This document shows, piece by piece, positions 46,298-55,733 of a stretch of 64,000 nucleotides of DNA. The notes under the pieces are model-generated. The model saw only the letters and a program-made list of their open reading frames with translations. It was not told the DNA's origin and searched no databases. This DNA is from Desulfosarcinaceae bacterium (lineage in GTDB: Bacteria; Desulfobacterota; Desulfobacteria; Desulfobacterales; Desulfosarcinaceae), in assembly GCA_030066015.1 (NCBI GenBank), contig JASJCL010000017.1, forward strand, positions 91,183-155,182. The letters run 5' to 3'. A program made the translations under genes and the position numbers. How positions within the stretch are numbered: position 1 is the stretch's first letter; each line of letters opens with the position of its first letter.

Positions 46298-47455
46298 ATG
46301 CGAAATCCGTCGAAACGATATTTTGAGATCCATGGGGCCGCACTGCTGCTGGCCGCCATCATCGTAGGCGCTGTGTACGGAGCGGCCCAATACCGCGTTG
46401 TGAATCTCGGTGGGGGCGTTTCGATCCTGCTGCTGATCGGTTTCCTGCTGACCGCGGGCGGCCTCGTGCTGCTCCTGAAGCGCCTTATCGACCGGGTCAG
46501 CCGAGATATGGATGAAGTGATCGAGACCGTGGAGCGGATTGGCCGCGGGGAGCTCTCCTGCAGCCTGCCCCCCAGAGGCAAAGGGGGCATGCATCGGCTG
46601 TGCACGGCGATCAATCAGATGGCCGTCGATCTGCAGACTGCCACTGCCCCCAGGGAACGGTTGCGTCAGGAAATTGACGACCGCCGCGCGGTGGAGAGTG
46701 CCCTTGCGGACAGTCGGCGACTCTGGAAAAAGACCTTCAATGCCGTCCCCGATCTCATCGCCATTCTGGATGACCAGCACCGTATCCTCAAGATGAATGC
46801 CGCCATGGCGGACACCCTGGGCGTCACGGCCAAAACATGGGAGGGCAAGGCGTGCTTTACCTGCATGCACCACGGTGAAGCGCCGCGTGAAGTGTGTCCC
46901 CACAGCCGCATGCTGAGCTCAGGAGAGGTGCACACCAACGAGTATTTTGAGCCCAACCTGGGGCGTTGGCTGCAGGTGCGCGTGTCGCCGCTGCGGGATG
47001 CCGCAGGGGTCATCATGGGCGGTGTTCATGTGGCCCGGGACATCCACACCCACAAGGAGCTGGAGGCGGAGCTGGCGCAGCGCAATGCAGAGCTGGAGCG
47101 CAGCGTCAACGCCCTCGAGGCGGCCAATCAGCGGATCGTTGAGCAGCAGAAGCAGCTCATCAAAGAGGAGCGCCTCAATGCCCTGCTCCAAATGGCGGGC
47201 GCAACCGCCCATGAGATGAACCAGCCGCTCATGGCGCTCCTGGGCAACATCGAGCTGCTCCAGCATGCGAGCAGTCCGCCGGAGCGCAAGGCCACCCATA
47301 TCCGCCGCATCTCCGAAGCGGGAAGCCGCCTGGCCGAGATCGTCCGCAAGATCCAAACCCTCCGTCACGACGAAGTGCGCCCCTATCCCGGCGGCCTCAT
47401 GATCGTAGATCTCCACCAGACCGACACCGACAACGAGGATCGACGAACCGGTTGA
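46298..47455 (+). CDS. PAS histidine-kinase-like protein without an ATPase domain
   Basis: A 385-aa membrane sensor. Two N-terminal helices (about residues 11-30 and 40-62) and a HAMP-like region lead to a PAS domain (residues 145-255). The PAS contains the Cys cluster CFTCMHHGEAPREVCPHS, which could bind metal or heme. A coiled coil and the HisKA H-box follow: MAGATAHEMNQPLMALLGNI with H305. The protein ends 80 residues later, so the HATPase_c domain (N, G1, F and G2 boxes) is lacking. It cannot bind ATP in the usual way. It may be phosphorylated by another kinase or work as a sensor scaffold. GAGGGGG sits before the ATG. The next gene (47512, opposite strand) is a kinase with an ATPase domain. 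Confidence 0.85.
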   Translation: MRNPSKRYFEIHGAALLLAAIIVGAVYGAAQYRVVNLGGGVSILLLIGFLLTAGGLVLLLKRLIDRVSRDMDEVIETVERIGRGELSCSLPPRGKGGMHRLCTAINQMAVDLQTATAPRERLRQEIDDRRAVESALADSRRLWKKTFNAVPDLIAILDDQHRILKMNAAMADTLGVTAKTWEGKACFTCMHHGEAPREVCPHSRMLSSGEVHTNEYFEPNLGRWLQVRVSPLRDAAGVIMGGVHVARDIHTHKELEAELAQRNAELERSVNALEAANQRIVEQQKQLIKEERLNALLQMAGATAHEMNQPLMALLGNIELLQHASSPPERKATHIRRISEAGSRLAEIVRKIQTLRHDEVRPYPGGLMIVDLHQTDTDNEDRRTG

Positions 47456-47511
47456 CGCATTGGGTCCTGGTTTGGATGGGGCAAGGGAGCGGCCACAGCG
47501 GGTGTCGACCG

Positions 47512-48468
47512 CTATCCGGGACCAAAGTTCCAGATGGCGCTGATGGTCGTACCTCCCTGGGGGGCGGCATCGATCTCGAAGCTGCCGCCGGAGTGGGAGA
47601 CGCGCTCGCACATGGTGCTCAAGCCGATGCCCGCCTCGCCCGTCTTGGCAAACAATTTGTCCTCAACGATAAATCCGCTCCCGTCATCTTTGACCTGCAG
47701 ACATAGCTGCGGACCCTCCCTCTGCAGGCTCACCCACACGTGTTTCGCCTGGCTGTGCCGGCCAATGTTTTCCAGCGCCTCCTCCAACACCCGGTAGATG
47801 ATGATCTTCAGGGGAGCGGGCACATCGTCCTCCATGCACGCCAGGCGGAGCTGCAGGCGCACATCAGAGACGCGGTCGCACAACCCTTCCACCGCAGGCA
47901 GGAGGCCGAGTTCATCGATCATCAACGGACTGAGGTTGCCGGTGAGTGACCGGATATCCGCATGAATGTCTTGAAACATCTCAAGGATCCTGCGGCACTC
48001 CAGCTCGAAGTCGGGGCCCTGGTCGGTATCGACAAGGGGCATCACCGTCTCGACCTTGAACTTGAGGGCGCTGATTTTGGGGGCCAGTTCGTTGTGCAGA
48101 TCCACGGCGAGCTTGTGGCGTTCCGTGTCGTGAACCTTCAGCAGTTGGTTGGAAAGCCTGCGCAGGGTCCGCTCCGATTGCTTCAGCGCCGATTCGGCCG
48201 CACGTCGCTTCTCGATGTGCTGCAGGAGCGGTTTGTAGGAAAAATAGTAGAGCACTGGAAAGGTCAGGATGATCAATATCAGGGCATCGCCGATGACCTC
48301 GACCGCCAGTGGCAAGGGCGGCAGCAGATGGAGGGCGACCATATTGAAGGCCTCCACCACGAAGATGGCGGCGGCGATGGTGGTCAACAGCCTGAAGGGA
48401 CTGGCCCAGGGAAAGCGCTTGTCTTCGCGCTGAGCGGTGTTCACGGCCAATGGGTTCACTCGGGACAT
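47512..48468 (-). CDS. NarX/LiaS-type sensor histidine kinase
   Basis: A 318-aa HisKA_3 kinase. Two membrane helices (about 27-50 and 53-78) surround a short loop, then a coiled coil (EKRRAAESALKQSERTLRRL). The H-box is HKLAVDLHNELAPKI with the phospho-His H125, and the ATPase domain has IYRVLEEALENIGRHSQAKH, VKDDGSGF and GEAGIGLSTMCERV. The order is that of short two-component kinases paired with LuxR-type regulators, but no such regulator is in this window. The extracellular part is tiny, so it may sense a membrane-borne or cytoplasmic signal. GGAGGAGAGG precedes the ATG. It is convergent with the kinase-like gene at 46298. Confidence 0.88.
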   Translation of the reverse strand: MSRVNPLAVNTAQREDKRFPWASPFRLLTTIAAAIFVVEAFNMVALHLLPPLPLAVEVIGDALILIILTFPVLYYFSYKPLLQHIEKRRAAESALKQSERTLRRLSNQLLKVHDTERHKLAVDLHNELAPKISALKFKVETVMPLVDTDQGPDFELECRRILEMFQDIHADIRSLTGNLSPLMIDELGLLPAVEGLCDRVSDVRLQLRLACMEDDVPAPLKIIIYRVLEEALENIGRHSQAKHVWVSLQREGPQLCLQVKDDGSGFIVEDKLFAKTGEAGIGLSTMCERVSHSGGSFEIDAAPQGGTTISAIWNFGPG

Positions 48469-48605
48469 AGCCTCTCCTCCGGCGAATCACGCGGGTTTCT
48501 CGGTGGTTATATCACCGGCAGGCGCACGGGTTCAACGCTTGCCCGGCAGCCCTGGGGCCCGTTGTGGGCGGTCTGTGCAGCATGCCCGCATTTCGGGCCG
48601 GCGGC

Positions 48606-49589
48606 TCAGCCGCGCAGCCCGCGTCCCAGATTCAGCCAGCAGGCGACCTGGTGGCCCGGCGTTGCCGAAACCAGGCGCGGGCGCTCCTCGCGACAGCGGG
48701 GCAGGGTGTGGGTGCAGCGGGGGTGGAAGGGGCAGCCGGCGGGCGGGGCGAGTGCACTGGGGACTTCGCCGCGCACCGGTGGTGTCGCGAGAGGCCGCTG
48801 GGGATTCGGAGTGGGGATGGCGGCCACCAGCGCGGCGCTGTAAGGGTGGCGCTGGTAGCGGCGGAAGTCGGCCATGGGGGCCACCTCCACCAGCGTGCCC
48901 AGGTACATGACGGCGACGCGATCGCAAAAGTGGGCCACCACGCCAATGTCGTGTGAGATGAAGAGATAGGTGAGGTGGAAGGCCTTTTTGAGCCGTACCA
49001 TGAGGTTGATCACCTGGGCCTGGATGGATACATCCAGGGCACTTACCGGTTCATCGGCGACCACCAAGGCGGGACGCATGATGAGGGCACGGGCGATGCC
49101 GATGCGCTGGCGTTGGCCGCCGGAAAACGCGTGGGGATAGCGCTGCAGATCTTCGCGCCGCAGGCCCACCTGCTCAAGAATGGCTGCGGCCGCTTCCCGT
49201 CGCTGCGCGGCATCGGATGCATCAAAAGCCCGCAGGGGTTCGGTCACCAGGCGCTCCACGCGCATGCGCGGATCGAGGCTGGCGTAAGGATCCTGAAAGA
49301 TGATCTGCATCTGCTGACGCAACGGACGCAGGGCCTGTTGACGCAGATGGGTGATCTCCTGCCCTTTGAAGAAGATGCGCCCCGCGGAGGGCTCCAGGAG
49401 CCTCAGCACCAGCCGCCCCAGGGTGGATTTGCCACAGCCGCTCTCCCCCACAAGCCCCAGTGTTTCCCCCGTCTGAATCGTCAGATCGATCCCGTCCACC
49501 GCTCGAATCCATCCGACCGGTCGGCGCAGCAAGCCGCCGCGCAACGGGTAGTCGAGGGTGAGGTTCTCCAGGCGAACCAAATCCGTCAT
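48606..49589 (-). CDS. dppF: Dipeptide/oligopeptide ABC transporter ATPase (DppF/OppF type)
   Basis: A 327-aa ATPase subunit. Walker A is [12 protein letters not shown], the signature SGGQRQRIGIARAL, Walker B ALVVADEPVSALD and the switch His in LFISHDIGVV. The C-terminal oligopeptide-specific region carries GCPFHPRCTHTLPRC, a Cys-rich motif that binds a 4Fe-4S cluster in some members. It powers import through DppBC. Its ATG overlaps the DppD stop (ATGA). It ends the operon P1 peptidase - SBP - DppB - DppC - DppD - DppF. Confidence 0.93.
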   Translation of the reverse strand: MTDLVRLENLTLDYPLRGGLLRRPVGWIRAVDGIDLTIQTGETLGLVGESGCGKSTLGRLVLRLLEPSAGRIFFKGQEITHLRQQALRPLRQQMQIIFQDPYASLDPRMRVERLVTEPLRAFDASDAAQRREAAAAILEQVGLRREDLQRYPHAFSGGQRQRIGIARALIMRPALVVADEPVSALDVSIQAQVINLMVRLKKAFHLTYLFISHDIGVVAHFCDRVAVMYLGTLVEVAPMADFRRYQRHPYSAALVAAIPTPNPQRPLATPPVRGEVPSALAPPAGCPFHPRCTHTLPRCREERPRLVSATPGHQVACWLNLGRGLRG

Positions 49590-50590
49590 GGGGCCCCTCC
49601 CGCCCGGCGCTCCGGATAGGGCTGCAGCCAGCAGCGCGCCACATGTCCGTCGGCGATCTCAAACAGCGGTGGCATCTGCGCCCGGCAGCGCTCGAAGGCA
49701 TGGCGGCAACGGGCGGCGAAGCGGCAGCCCGCCAGCGCCTGGCCGGGCGCCGGCACCGTGCCCTGGATGGCCCGTAAAGCGCCTTCTCCAGCGGCCTCTT
49801 CCCAGCGGGGCACCGCCGCCAGAAGCGCCTCGGTATAGGGATGGAAGGGCGCGGCGAAAAGGGGACTTACGGCGGCGCTCTCCACAACCTGGCCGGCATA
49901 CATGACGACGACGCGGCTGGCCATTTGGGCAACGACGCCCAGATCGTGGGTGATCAGCAGGAGGGCCGAGCCGAGGTGCGCCTTCAGCCGGTTCATCAAG
50001 GCCAGGATCTGGGCCTGGATGGTGACGTCGAGGGCCGTTGTCGGTTCATCGGCGATCAGCAATCGCGGCCGGCAGGCCATGGCCATGGCGATCATCACCC
50101 GCTGGCGCATGCCGCCGGAGAGTTCGTGGGGATATGCCTTGAGCAGTTTTTCCGGCATGGCGATGTTGACCCGGCGCAGCCAAACGGCTGCCCGCCGACG
50201 AGCGGTCCTGTAGCGCAGTCCCAGGTGCGTCACCAGCGGCTCGCACAACTGCCGGCCGATGGTGAGCACCGGGTTGAGGGCCGTCATCGGTTCCTGGAAA
50301 ATCATGGCGATGTCGCCGCCCCGGATCCGTCGCAGCGGCTCTCCGCTGAGTCGGTGCAGGTTTAGGCCATCGAAGCGAATTCGTCCCGAATCGATCTGGA
50401 AAGGTGGTTTGGGGAGGAGGTCGAGAACACTCAAAGCGGTGATGCTCTTGCCGCAGCCGCTCTCCCCCACCAGTCCGACGGTCTCTCCGGTCGCGATGGT
50501 CAGATCGAGGTCGTCCACGACACGGATCCGCTCGCCGTTGGCCATCGCACTCACGCGGAGCGCCTCGATGGAGAGCAGCGGCGGCCTCAT
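49586..50590 (-). CDS. dppD: Dipeptide/oligopeptide ABC transporter ATPase (DppD/OppD type)
   Basis: A 334-aa ATPase. Motifs are Walker [15 protein letters not shown], signature [14 protein letters not shown], Walker [13 protein letters not shown] and H-loop [10 protein letters not shown]. The C-terminal [15 protein letters not shown] is the Cys motif of this group. The ATG at 50590 overlaps the stop of DppC and has GGAG at about 8 nt; the longer frame is not supported. It pairs with DppF to energise the permease. Confidence 0.93.
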   Translation of the reverse strand: MRPPLLSIEALRVSAMANGERIRVVDDLDLTIATGETVGLVGESGCGKSITALSVLDLLPKPPFQIDSGRIRFDGLNLHRLSGEPLRRIRGGDIAMIFQEPMTALNPVLTIGRQLCEPLVTHLGLRYRTARRRAAVWLRRVNIAMPEKLLKAYPHELSGGMRQRVMIAMAMACRPRLLIADEPTTALDVTIQAQILALMNRLKAHLGSALLLITHDLGVVAQMASRVVVMYAGQVVESAAVSPLFAAPFHPYTEALLAAVPRWEEAAGEGALRAIQGTVPAPGQALAGCRFAARCRHAFERCRAQMPPLFEIADGHVARCWLQPYPERRAGGAP

Positions 50591-51414
50591 GTATGCCGCT
50601 CCGCCGCCATCCTGGGATCGAGGGTGTCCCGCAAGCCATCCCCCAGCAGATTGAGGCCCAGCACGGTCCAGGCGATGGCCAGACCGGGGCAGACGGCCAT
50701 CCACGGTGCCATGGCCATGAAGGTTTGCGCCTCACCCAGCATCCGGCCCCAGGAGGCCGCCGGCGGTTGGGTGCCCAGCCCCAGATAGCTGAGGCCCGCC
50801 TCGGCCAAAATGGCCACCGCGAATTGAATGGTGGCCTGGACCAGAAGGGGACTGAGGATATTGGGAAGGATGTGATCGATGACGATGCGAACTTCGCCCA
50901 TGCCTGCGGCCCGGGCGGCGATAATGAAATCGCGCTCCCAGATGGCGGCGGCGGTGGCGCGGGTCAGGCGGGCGAAGACGGGGATGTAGAAGATCCCGAT
51001 GGCCAGCATGGCATTGGTCAAGGAGGGGCCCCAGATGGTGGTGATGAGAATGGCGGTGAGCACCGCCGGAAACGCGAACAGCAAGTCGGCCAGCCGCATG
51101 AGCGCCTCGCCTGGCACGCCGCGGTGGTAGGCCGCCGCGAGCCCCAAGGCAACACCCAGTCCCATGCCGATGCTGACCGTCACCAAGCCAGCCAGGATGG
51201 AGGTCACACTTCCCCCCATGATGCGCGAGAAGAGGTCGCGGCCGTACTGGTCGGTTCCCATTGGATGGCGCAGGGAGGGTCCCTGAAGTCGATCGGCGGG
51301 ACGCATGACGGTGCCGTCGTACGGGGTCCACACCAAGCTGAGAGCGGCCATGAGGACCACCACCAGGCAGAGGGTAAGGCCGATTCTGAAATGGGTGTTG
51401 GCGAAAAAGGTCAT
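50587..51414 (-). CDS. dppC: Dipeptide/oligopeptide ABC transporter permease (DppC type)
   Basis: A 275-aa inner-membrane permease. Helices begin at LTLCLVVVLMAALSLVW, and the conserved Opp/DppC features HPMGTDQYGRDLFSRIM and EALMRLADLLFAFPAVL (EAA-type loop) are present, as is GIFYIPVFARLTRATAA. Together with DppB it forms the channel for small peptides. It starts 3 nt after the DppB stop. Confidence 0.93.
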   Translation of the reverse strand: MTFFANTHFRIGLTLCLVVVLMAALSLVWTPYDGTVMRPADRLQGPSLRHPMGTDQYGRDLFSRIMGGSVTSILAGLVTVSIGMGLGVALGLAAAYHRGVPGEALMRLADLLFAFPAVLTAILITTIWGPSLTNAMLAIGIFYIPVFARLTRATAAAIWERDFIIAARAAGMGEVRIVIDHILPNILSPLLVQATIQFAVAILAEAGLSYLGLGTQPPAASWGRMLGEAQTFMAMAPWMAVCPGLAIAWTVLGLNLLGDGLRDTLDPRMAAERHT

Positions 51415-51417
51415 GGG

Positions 51418-52365
51418 TCACCGCTCCAGCCGCATGCGGGGATCGATGACCACGTAGGCCATGTCCACCAGGTAATTGACGCAGACGACGGCAGCGGCCA
51501 TGAAGAGCACGCCGTCGCGCACCACGGGCAGATCGCGTTGCCCGATGGCCTGGAAAATGAGGCGCCCCAGGCCGGGCAGGTGGTAAACATTCTCGATAAT
51601 GACGGCCCCGGCGAGCAGTTGGCCCAACTGGAGCCCCATGACAGTGAGCACCGGAATGAGAGCGTTTTTGAGCGCGTGCAGGTAGATGACCGTGCGCGGC
51701 CGCAGACCCTTGGCCCGAGCGGTGCGCACATAGTCCTCGCCGAGCACCTCGAGCATGGCGGAGCGGGTGAGGCGGGTGAGGATGGCGGCCCGGATCACGC
51801 CCAAGGCAAAGGCCGGCAGCAGTATGGCCTTGATGGATCCCCAGGCGTTCACCTGCCAGCCGGGAAATCCGCCGGCAGGCAGCCAGCCCAATTGGACCGC
51901 GAAAAGCAGCATGAGCAGGAGCCCCAGCCAGAACTCCGGGATGGCCAATCCCAGCTGGGTGGCGCCCATGACGAGGGTGTCGCCAGGGCGGTGTCGATGG
52001 CGGGCGGCGAAAATCCCCAGGGGGATGGCCATGAGCACCGCCACGAGCATGGCCAGCAGGGCCAGGGGGCCTGTCACGAGCAAGGCGTTGCCGATGAGGC
52101 GGCTGACAGGCACACCGTAGGTGATCGATTCACCGCTGCGACCCCTGAGGTGGTTGCCCAGCCAATTGAGATACTGGCTCCAGTAGGGCTGATCGAGGCC
52201 CAACTGACTCCGCAGGTTTGCCAAGGTTTCATCGGAGGCGTTCAGACCCAATATGAGCTGGGCGGGATCCCCCGGCAGCACGTAGAGCACGCCAAAAACA
52301 ATCAGGGATACCAGCAGCAGCAGGGTCGCCAAGGAGAGCGTCTTGCGAAAGATCAGGAGCGGCAT
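51418..52365 (-). CDS. dppB: Dipeptide/oligopeptide ABC transporter permease (DppB type)
   Basis: A 315-aa permease with the first helix TLLLLVSLIVFGVLYVLPGD, an N-terminal periplasmic loop (LNASDETLANLRSQLGLDQP), and the EAA-like region VLGEDYVRTARAKGLRPRTV. Late helices carry GAVIIENVYHLPGLGRL, typical of DppB/GsiC. The ATG at 52365 lies behind a G-rich ribosome site; the upstream extension in the same frame is not conserved and overlaps the SBP gene. It is part of the same operon. Confidence 0.93.
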   Translation of the reverse strand: MPLLIFRKTLSLATLLLLVSLIVFGVLYVLPGDPAQLILGLNASDETLANLRSQLGLDQPYWSQYLNWLGNHLRGRSGESITYGVPVSRLIGNALLVTGPLALLAMLVAVLMAIPLGIFAARHRHRPGDTLVMGATQLGLAIPEFWLGLLLMLLFAVQLGWLPAGGFPGWQVNAWGSIKAILLPAFALGVIRAAILTRLTRSAMLEVLGEDYVRTARAKGLRPRTVIYLHALKNALIPVLTVMGLQLGQLLAGAVIIENVYHLPGLGRLIFQAIGQRDLPVVRDGVLFMAAAVVCVNYLVDMAYVVIDPRMRLER

Positions 52366-52465
52366 GCCGTCCCCCCCGCCGCGACGGCAGGATCGGCGGC
52401 CGTTGGACGCGGCGCCGACATGCCCCCCTGATGCGGCACCGGCCAAGATGAGGGGTAGGCTCCCA

Positions 52466-53992
52466 TCAGGGCTTGAGCCAAACCTCACTGCAGTCCAGGG
52501 CCACCGTCGGGTAATCGGGCCACCAGTTCATGACGCCGGCCTTCATCACCGCCAGGCTGGGTGCGGAGAACATGAACCCGTTGACCGCATCGGCGGCGAT
52601 GATGCGCTGGCACTCGCCGAACCATTTGGCCTTGGAGGCCTCGTCGGGCGCGCTGAGGGCCTTGGCGTAAGCGGTGCGAAACTCCTCCGAATCATATTGA
52701 AAATAGTAGTCCGGGTTGGCGTAGATACCGATATCCCAGGCCTCCACGTGGCCGATCATGGTGAGTTGATATTCCTTCTTCTTGTAGATGCGCTCGATCC
52801 ACTGGCCCCACTCGATAATCTCGATATCGAGGCGGATCCCCACCTTGGCCAGCATATCGGCGATCACCTCACCCGCACGACGCGAGTAGGAGTAGATGGC
52901 CGGCAGTTTGATCGTGGCCGCGAAGCCGTCCGGATAGCCCGCCGTCTTGAGCAGTTCCCGGGCACGCTCGGGATCGTAGGGAAACATCCCGGTAAGGTCC
53001 TGGTAGTAGGGGGTCGCAGGCGACCAATGGGAGCCGATGGGGGTGCCGTAGCCGAACATGACCAGATCCACCACCACTTGGCGGTCGATGGCGTGCGCCA
53101 TGGCCTGGCGCACCAGTTTATTGTCGAAGGGCGCCGCCTTGTTGTTGGTGGAGAGGATCACCTCCCCGGTGGTGGTTCCCGCGAAAACCTTGAACCGCTT
53201 GTCCTTGCTGAGGGAGAAGGCCGATTCAGGGGCGGCGATGGAACCGATGACGTCGATCTGACCGCTTTTCAGCGCCGCCAATTGGGCGGCGGCATCGCCA
53301 ATGAACTTGAAGGTGACCCTGTCCAGATAGGGGCGCTCCCCACCCCAATAGCCGTCGAAGCGCACCAGTTCCACGCGGTCACCGCGGACCCACTTGACAA
53401 AGCGGAAGGGACCCGTCCCAACAGGATCGGTTTTGGCCGGAGCGCGATCACCTTTCGGCAGCATCACGGCGTCCCCCTCGGCCAGGTGGGTCAAAAAGAG
53501 GGCGTCGGTATCCTTCAGATCGATAATGAGCGTATAGGGATCGGGCGTCTCCATGGTGGCGATACCGCGGAAATACTCGGGGTGCGGATTGATGGTATCC
53601 GCCCCCATGGCCTGCTCCAGATTCCAACGCGCCACGCTGGCGTCGAACGGCCGACCGTCATGGAAGCTCACCCCTTTGCGCAGGTCGAAGCGGTAGCGCC
53701 GCCCCGCCTCCGACACCTCCCAGCGGCTGGCCAGCCCGGGCACCAGTTTGCCGGAGCGATCCACCTTGACCAACCCTTCAAAAAGGTTGGCGTAAACGAC
53801 TCGGTCGATGGCGGCGGCCGTATTGGCGGTGGGGTCCAAACCGGGCGGCTCCGCCGATTGACAGACCGTCAGATGGCCACCCTTTAGGGGCGCCATGGCC
53901 CCAGCCGGCAGCGCGACGGCCATTAGGAGAAACAGTCCCAGCATCACAGCGATGAACCCCCTCTTCCGCCGACCGAACCTCGCATGCATCAT
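52466..53992 (-). CDS. dppA: Peptide ABC transporter substrate-binding protein (SBP_bac_5)
   Basis: A 508-aa periplasmic binding protein. The signal peptide (RKRGFIAVMLGLFLLMAVAL, cut after AGA) is followed by GGHLTVCQSAEPPGLDPTAN and the SBP_bac_5 signature YRFDLRKGVSFHDGRPFDAS. A core part (QAMAHAIDRQVVVDLVMFGY) and C-terminal segment follow. It captures small peptides or related solutes and delivers them to DppBC. AAAGGAGAGCGAG sets the start at 53992 (ATG ATG). The gene lies between the P1 peptidase and DppB on the same strand. Confidence 0.93.
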   Translation of the reverse strand: MMHARFGRRKRGFIAVMLGLFLLMAVALPAGAMAPLKGGHLTVCQSAEPPGLDPTANTAAAIDRVVYANLFEGLVKVDRSGKLVPGLASRWEVSEAGRRYRFDLRKGVSFHDGRPFDASVARWNLEQAMGADTINPHPEYFRGIATMETPDPYTLIIDLKDTDALFLTHLAEGDAVMLPKGDRAPAKTDPVGTGPFRFVKWVRGDRVELVRFDGYWGGERPYLDRVTFKFIGDAAAQLAALKSGQIDVIGSIAAPESAFSLSKDKRFKVFAGTTTGEVILSTNNKAAPFDNKLVRQAMAHAIDRQVVVDLVMFGYGTPIGSHWSPATPYYQDLTGMFPYDPERARELLKTAGYPDGFAATIKLPAIYSYSRRAGEVIADMLAKVGIRLDIEIIEWGQWIERIYKKKEYQLTMIGHVEAWDIGIYANPDYYFQYDSEEFRTAYAKALSAPDEASKAKWFGECQRIIAADAVNGFMFSAPSLAVMKAGVMNWWPDYPTVALDCSEVWLKP

Positions 53993-54099
53993 CTCTCGCT
54001 CTCCTTTCCAGAATTGTCGGGCGCAGCCGCGCGCTGCGCGTGGGTCACCGTTGACGGCGCCGGTCGCGGGGTCGTCGCAGTTCCCGTGCGGGCGACGGC

Positions 54100-55161
54100 T
54101 CACGCGCTCTCTGTCCCGCTGACGGCCGCCCCCCGTTGGGGCAGGTCGGCGAAGGCGGTCAAGCCGGCCATGGTCGGCGCCGCCAACACCCCGCGCAGAA
54201 TGGCCCGCACCACAGCGTCCGCGGCGGCCTGCCCCACCTCGCTAAGTGCCCAGGCCGAAGCGCCGCTGAAAAAACCAGGCGCTATTGGCAGTGCCCGTTC
54301 GCCGGTGGCCAGACAGAAGATCGTGTCGCCATCGAACATGGTATGGGCCGGGCGAAGGGCCCGGGCCAGGCCATCGTGGGCCATCTGCGCCACCTTGAGG
54401 GCTTGGCTCTTGTCCAGCACCGCATCGGTGGCCACCACGGCCAGGGTGGTGTTGCGGCCGCTCTGCGGTTCTGGAGCCGGCGGCAGTGTCACCCGGCGCC
54501 GGGCAAGTTGGTCATATGCCTGGCCCAGAGGCATGCGGGCCTCCCACAGACCACCGCTGGCGGGATCAACGATCGATCCGTAGGCGTTCACCACCGCCAG
54601 GGCCGCCACGGTGATGCCACCGGGCAGCACCTGAGAGGCGGAGCCGAGACCGCCTTTGATACTGCCGCAGCGCGCCCCGGTACCCGCGCCCACAGCGCCC
54701 ATCTGGGGAATGCGGTTGGCGGCGTTGTCACAAGCCTTTCGCCCCCACTCGGCCGTTACGGGTGGGATGAAATTGGTCCCCCGTCCCAAATCGTAGAGTA
54801 CCGCTGCGGGGACGATGGGTGCCACGGCACCCGCTTCGAGGGGAAATCCCCACCCCTTCTCGGCCAACCAGCGGACCACACCGTCGGCCGCGGCAAGACC
54901 GTAGACAGATCCCCCCGAAAAGACAATTGCCTGAACCTTGTTCACCAAATTGACTGGGTTGAGCAGATCGGTCTCACGGGTGCCGGGGGCAGCCCCGCGA
55001 ACGTCAACCGCGCCCACGGCACCCTCGGGACAGATCACCACTGTCACGCCGGAGGCGGCCTCGATGTCGGTGTAATGGCCCACTTGTAGACCGACGATGT
55101 CGGAAATGGCATCGTCTGGGCCGCTGCGAATTGATGTGTCCCGGTGGGCAGTGCTACCCAT
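54100..55161 (-). CDS. P1/S58 family peptidase (DmpA/BapA/NylC-like)
   Basis: A 353-aa N-terminal-nucleophile aminopeptidase. The self-cleavage and catalytic site is in GRNTTLAVVATDAVLD near residue 238, where Thr would become the N-terminal nucleophile. Family motifs are DIVGLQVGHYTDIEAASGVT, VFSGGSVYGLAAADGV, and GSIKGGLGSAS. Relatives remove D- or beta-residues, or cut nylon oligomers. It is 107 nt upstream of the peptide-binding protein on the same strand, suggesting work on imported peptides. No signal peptide is seen, so it is cytoplasmic. It probably belongs to the dpp operon. Confidence 0.88.
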   Translation of the reverse strand: MGSTAHRDTSIRSGPDDAISDIVGLQVGHYTDIEAASGVTVVICPEGAVGAVDVRGAAPGTRETDLLNPVNLVNKVQAIVFSGGSVYGLAAADGVVRWLAEKGWGFPLEAGAVAPIVPAAVLYDLGRGTNFIPPVTAEWGRKACDNAANRIPQMGAVGAGTGARCGSIKGGLGSASQVLPGGITVAALAVVNAYGSIVDPASGGLWEARMPLGQAYDQLARRRVTLPPAPEPQSGRNTTLAVVATDAVLDKSQALKVAQMAHDGLARALRPAHTMFDGDTIFCLATGERALPIAPGFFSGASAWALSEVGQAAADAVVRAILRGVLAAPTMAGLTAFADLPQRGAAVSGTESA

Positions 55162-55454
55162 GGGTGGCCCCGATCCCTGGCGTTAGTGATTTAGGGTGAT
55201 GCTGGGTCTGGATGATGGTCGCAATGGGATGGGAGGTGAATAGATAATTCTCGGGTCAGTGTCAACCGGGCTGTCGACGGGCGAGGGGGCGGCTTGCACC
55301 AGGATCGATGGTGGTGCGTCACGATGGGGCTCGGCAGCGGCCCCTTAAGCGGGGTGCTCGGCGGTGTTTGCGGGGATCACGATGCCTCGCGGGGCAGCGG
55401 ACGGCCGCTTGCGATGGTGTCTGAAAGGGGCGGCCGCTTTGGCGGATGCGAGCG

Positions 55455-55733
55455 TTAGGCGGGTTTGGGGGCGGCCAGGCCGGCGACGATCTCCTGAAGC
55501 CGTCTGGAGAGGGTTGCGGGAACGGGCCGCTCCTCCACCTCGCGACAGAAGGCCACCGTCCGCTTGAGCGTTTCCATGCAAGCGGTGCAGCAGGGACAGT
55601 CGGCCAGGTGGGCCTCGATATCCCTGCAGGACACCTCGTCAAGTTCGTTGTCGATGTACTCGGACAGCCGAGTGAACAATTCGATGCAGGCGGCATGATC
55701 GTGACCGTGATGGGGCGTGGATCGTTCACTCAT
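55455..55733 (-). CDS. Anti-sigma factor with zinc-finger (zf-HC2-like)
   Basis: A 92-aa protein without a membrane helix. The N-terminal zinc-binding unit has DNELDEVSCRDIEAHLADC then PCCTACMETL, the H-x3-C-x2-C pattern of anti-sigma zinc domains. A helical tail (VEERPVPATLSRRLQEIVAGL) follows. It overlaps the ECF sigma gene by 8 nt, the usual coupling that ensures matched amounts, and should hold the sigma factor inactive. Because it is soluble, it may sense a cytoplasmic signal such as redox state. The 293-bp gap after it (55162-55454) holds no supported gene. Confidence 0.85.
   Translation of the reverse strand: MSERSTPHHGHDHAACIELFTRLSEYIDNELDEVSCRDIEAHLADCPCCTACMETLKRTVAFCREVEERPVPATLSRRLQEIVAGLAAPKPA

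Noticed and set aside
50593..52431. A 612-aa plus-strand frame over dppBC
   Set aside because: Antisense to two clear permease genes; its Gln/His/Gly-rich text is typical of complement frames.
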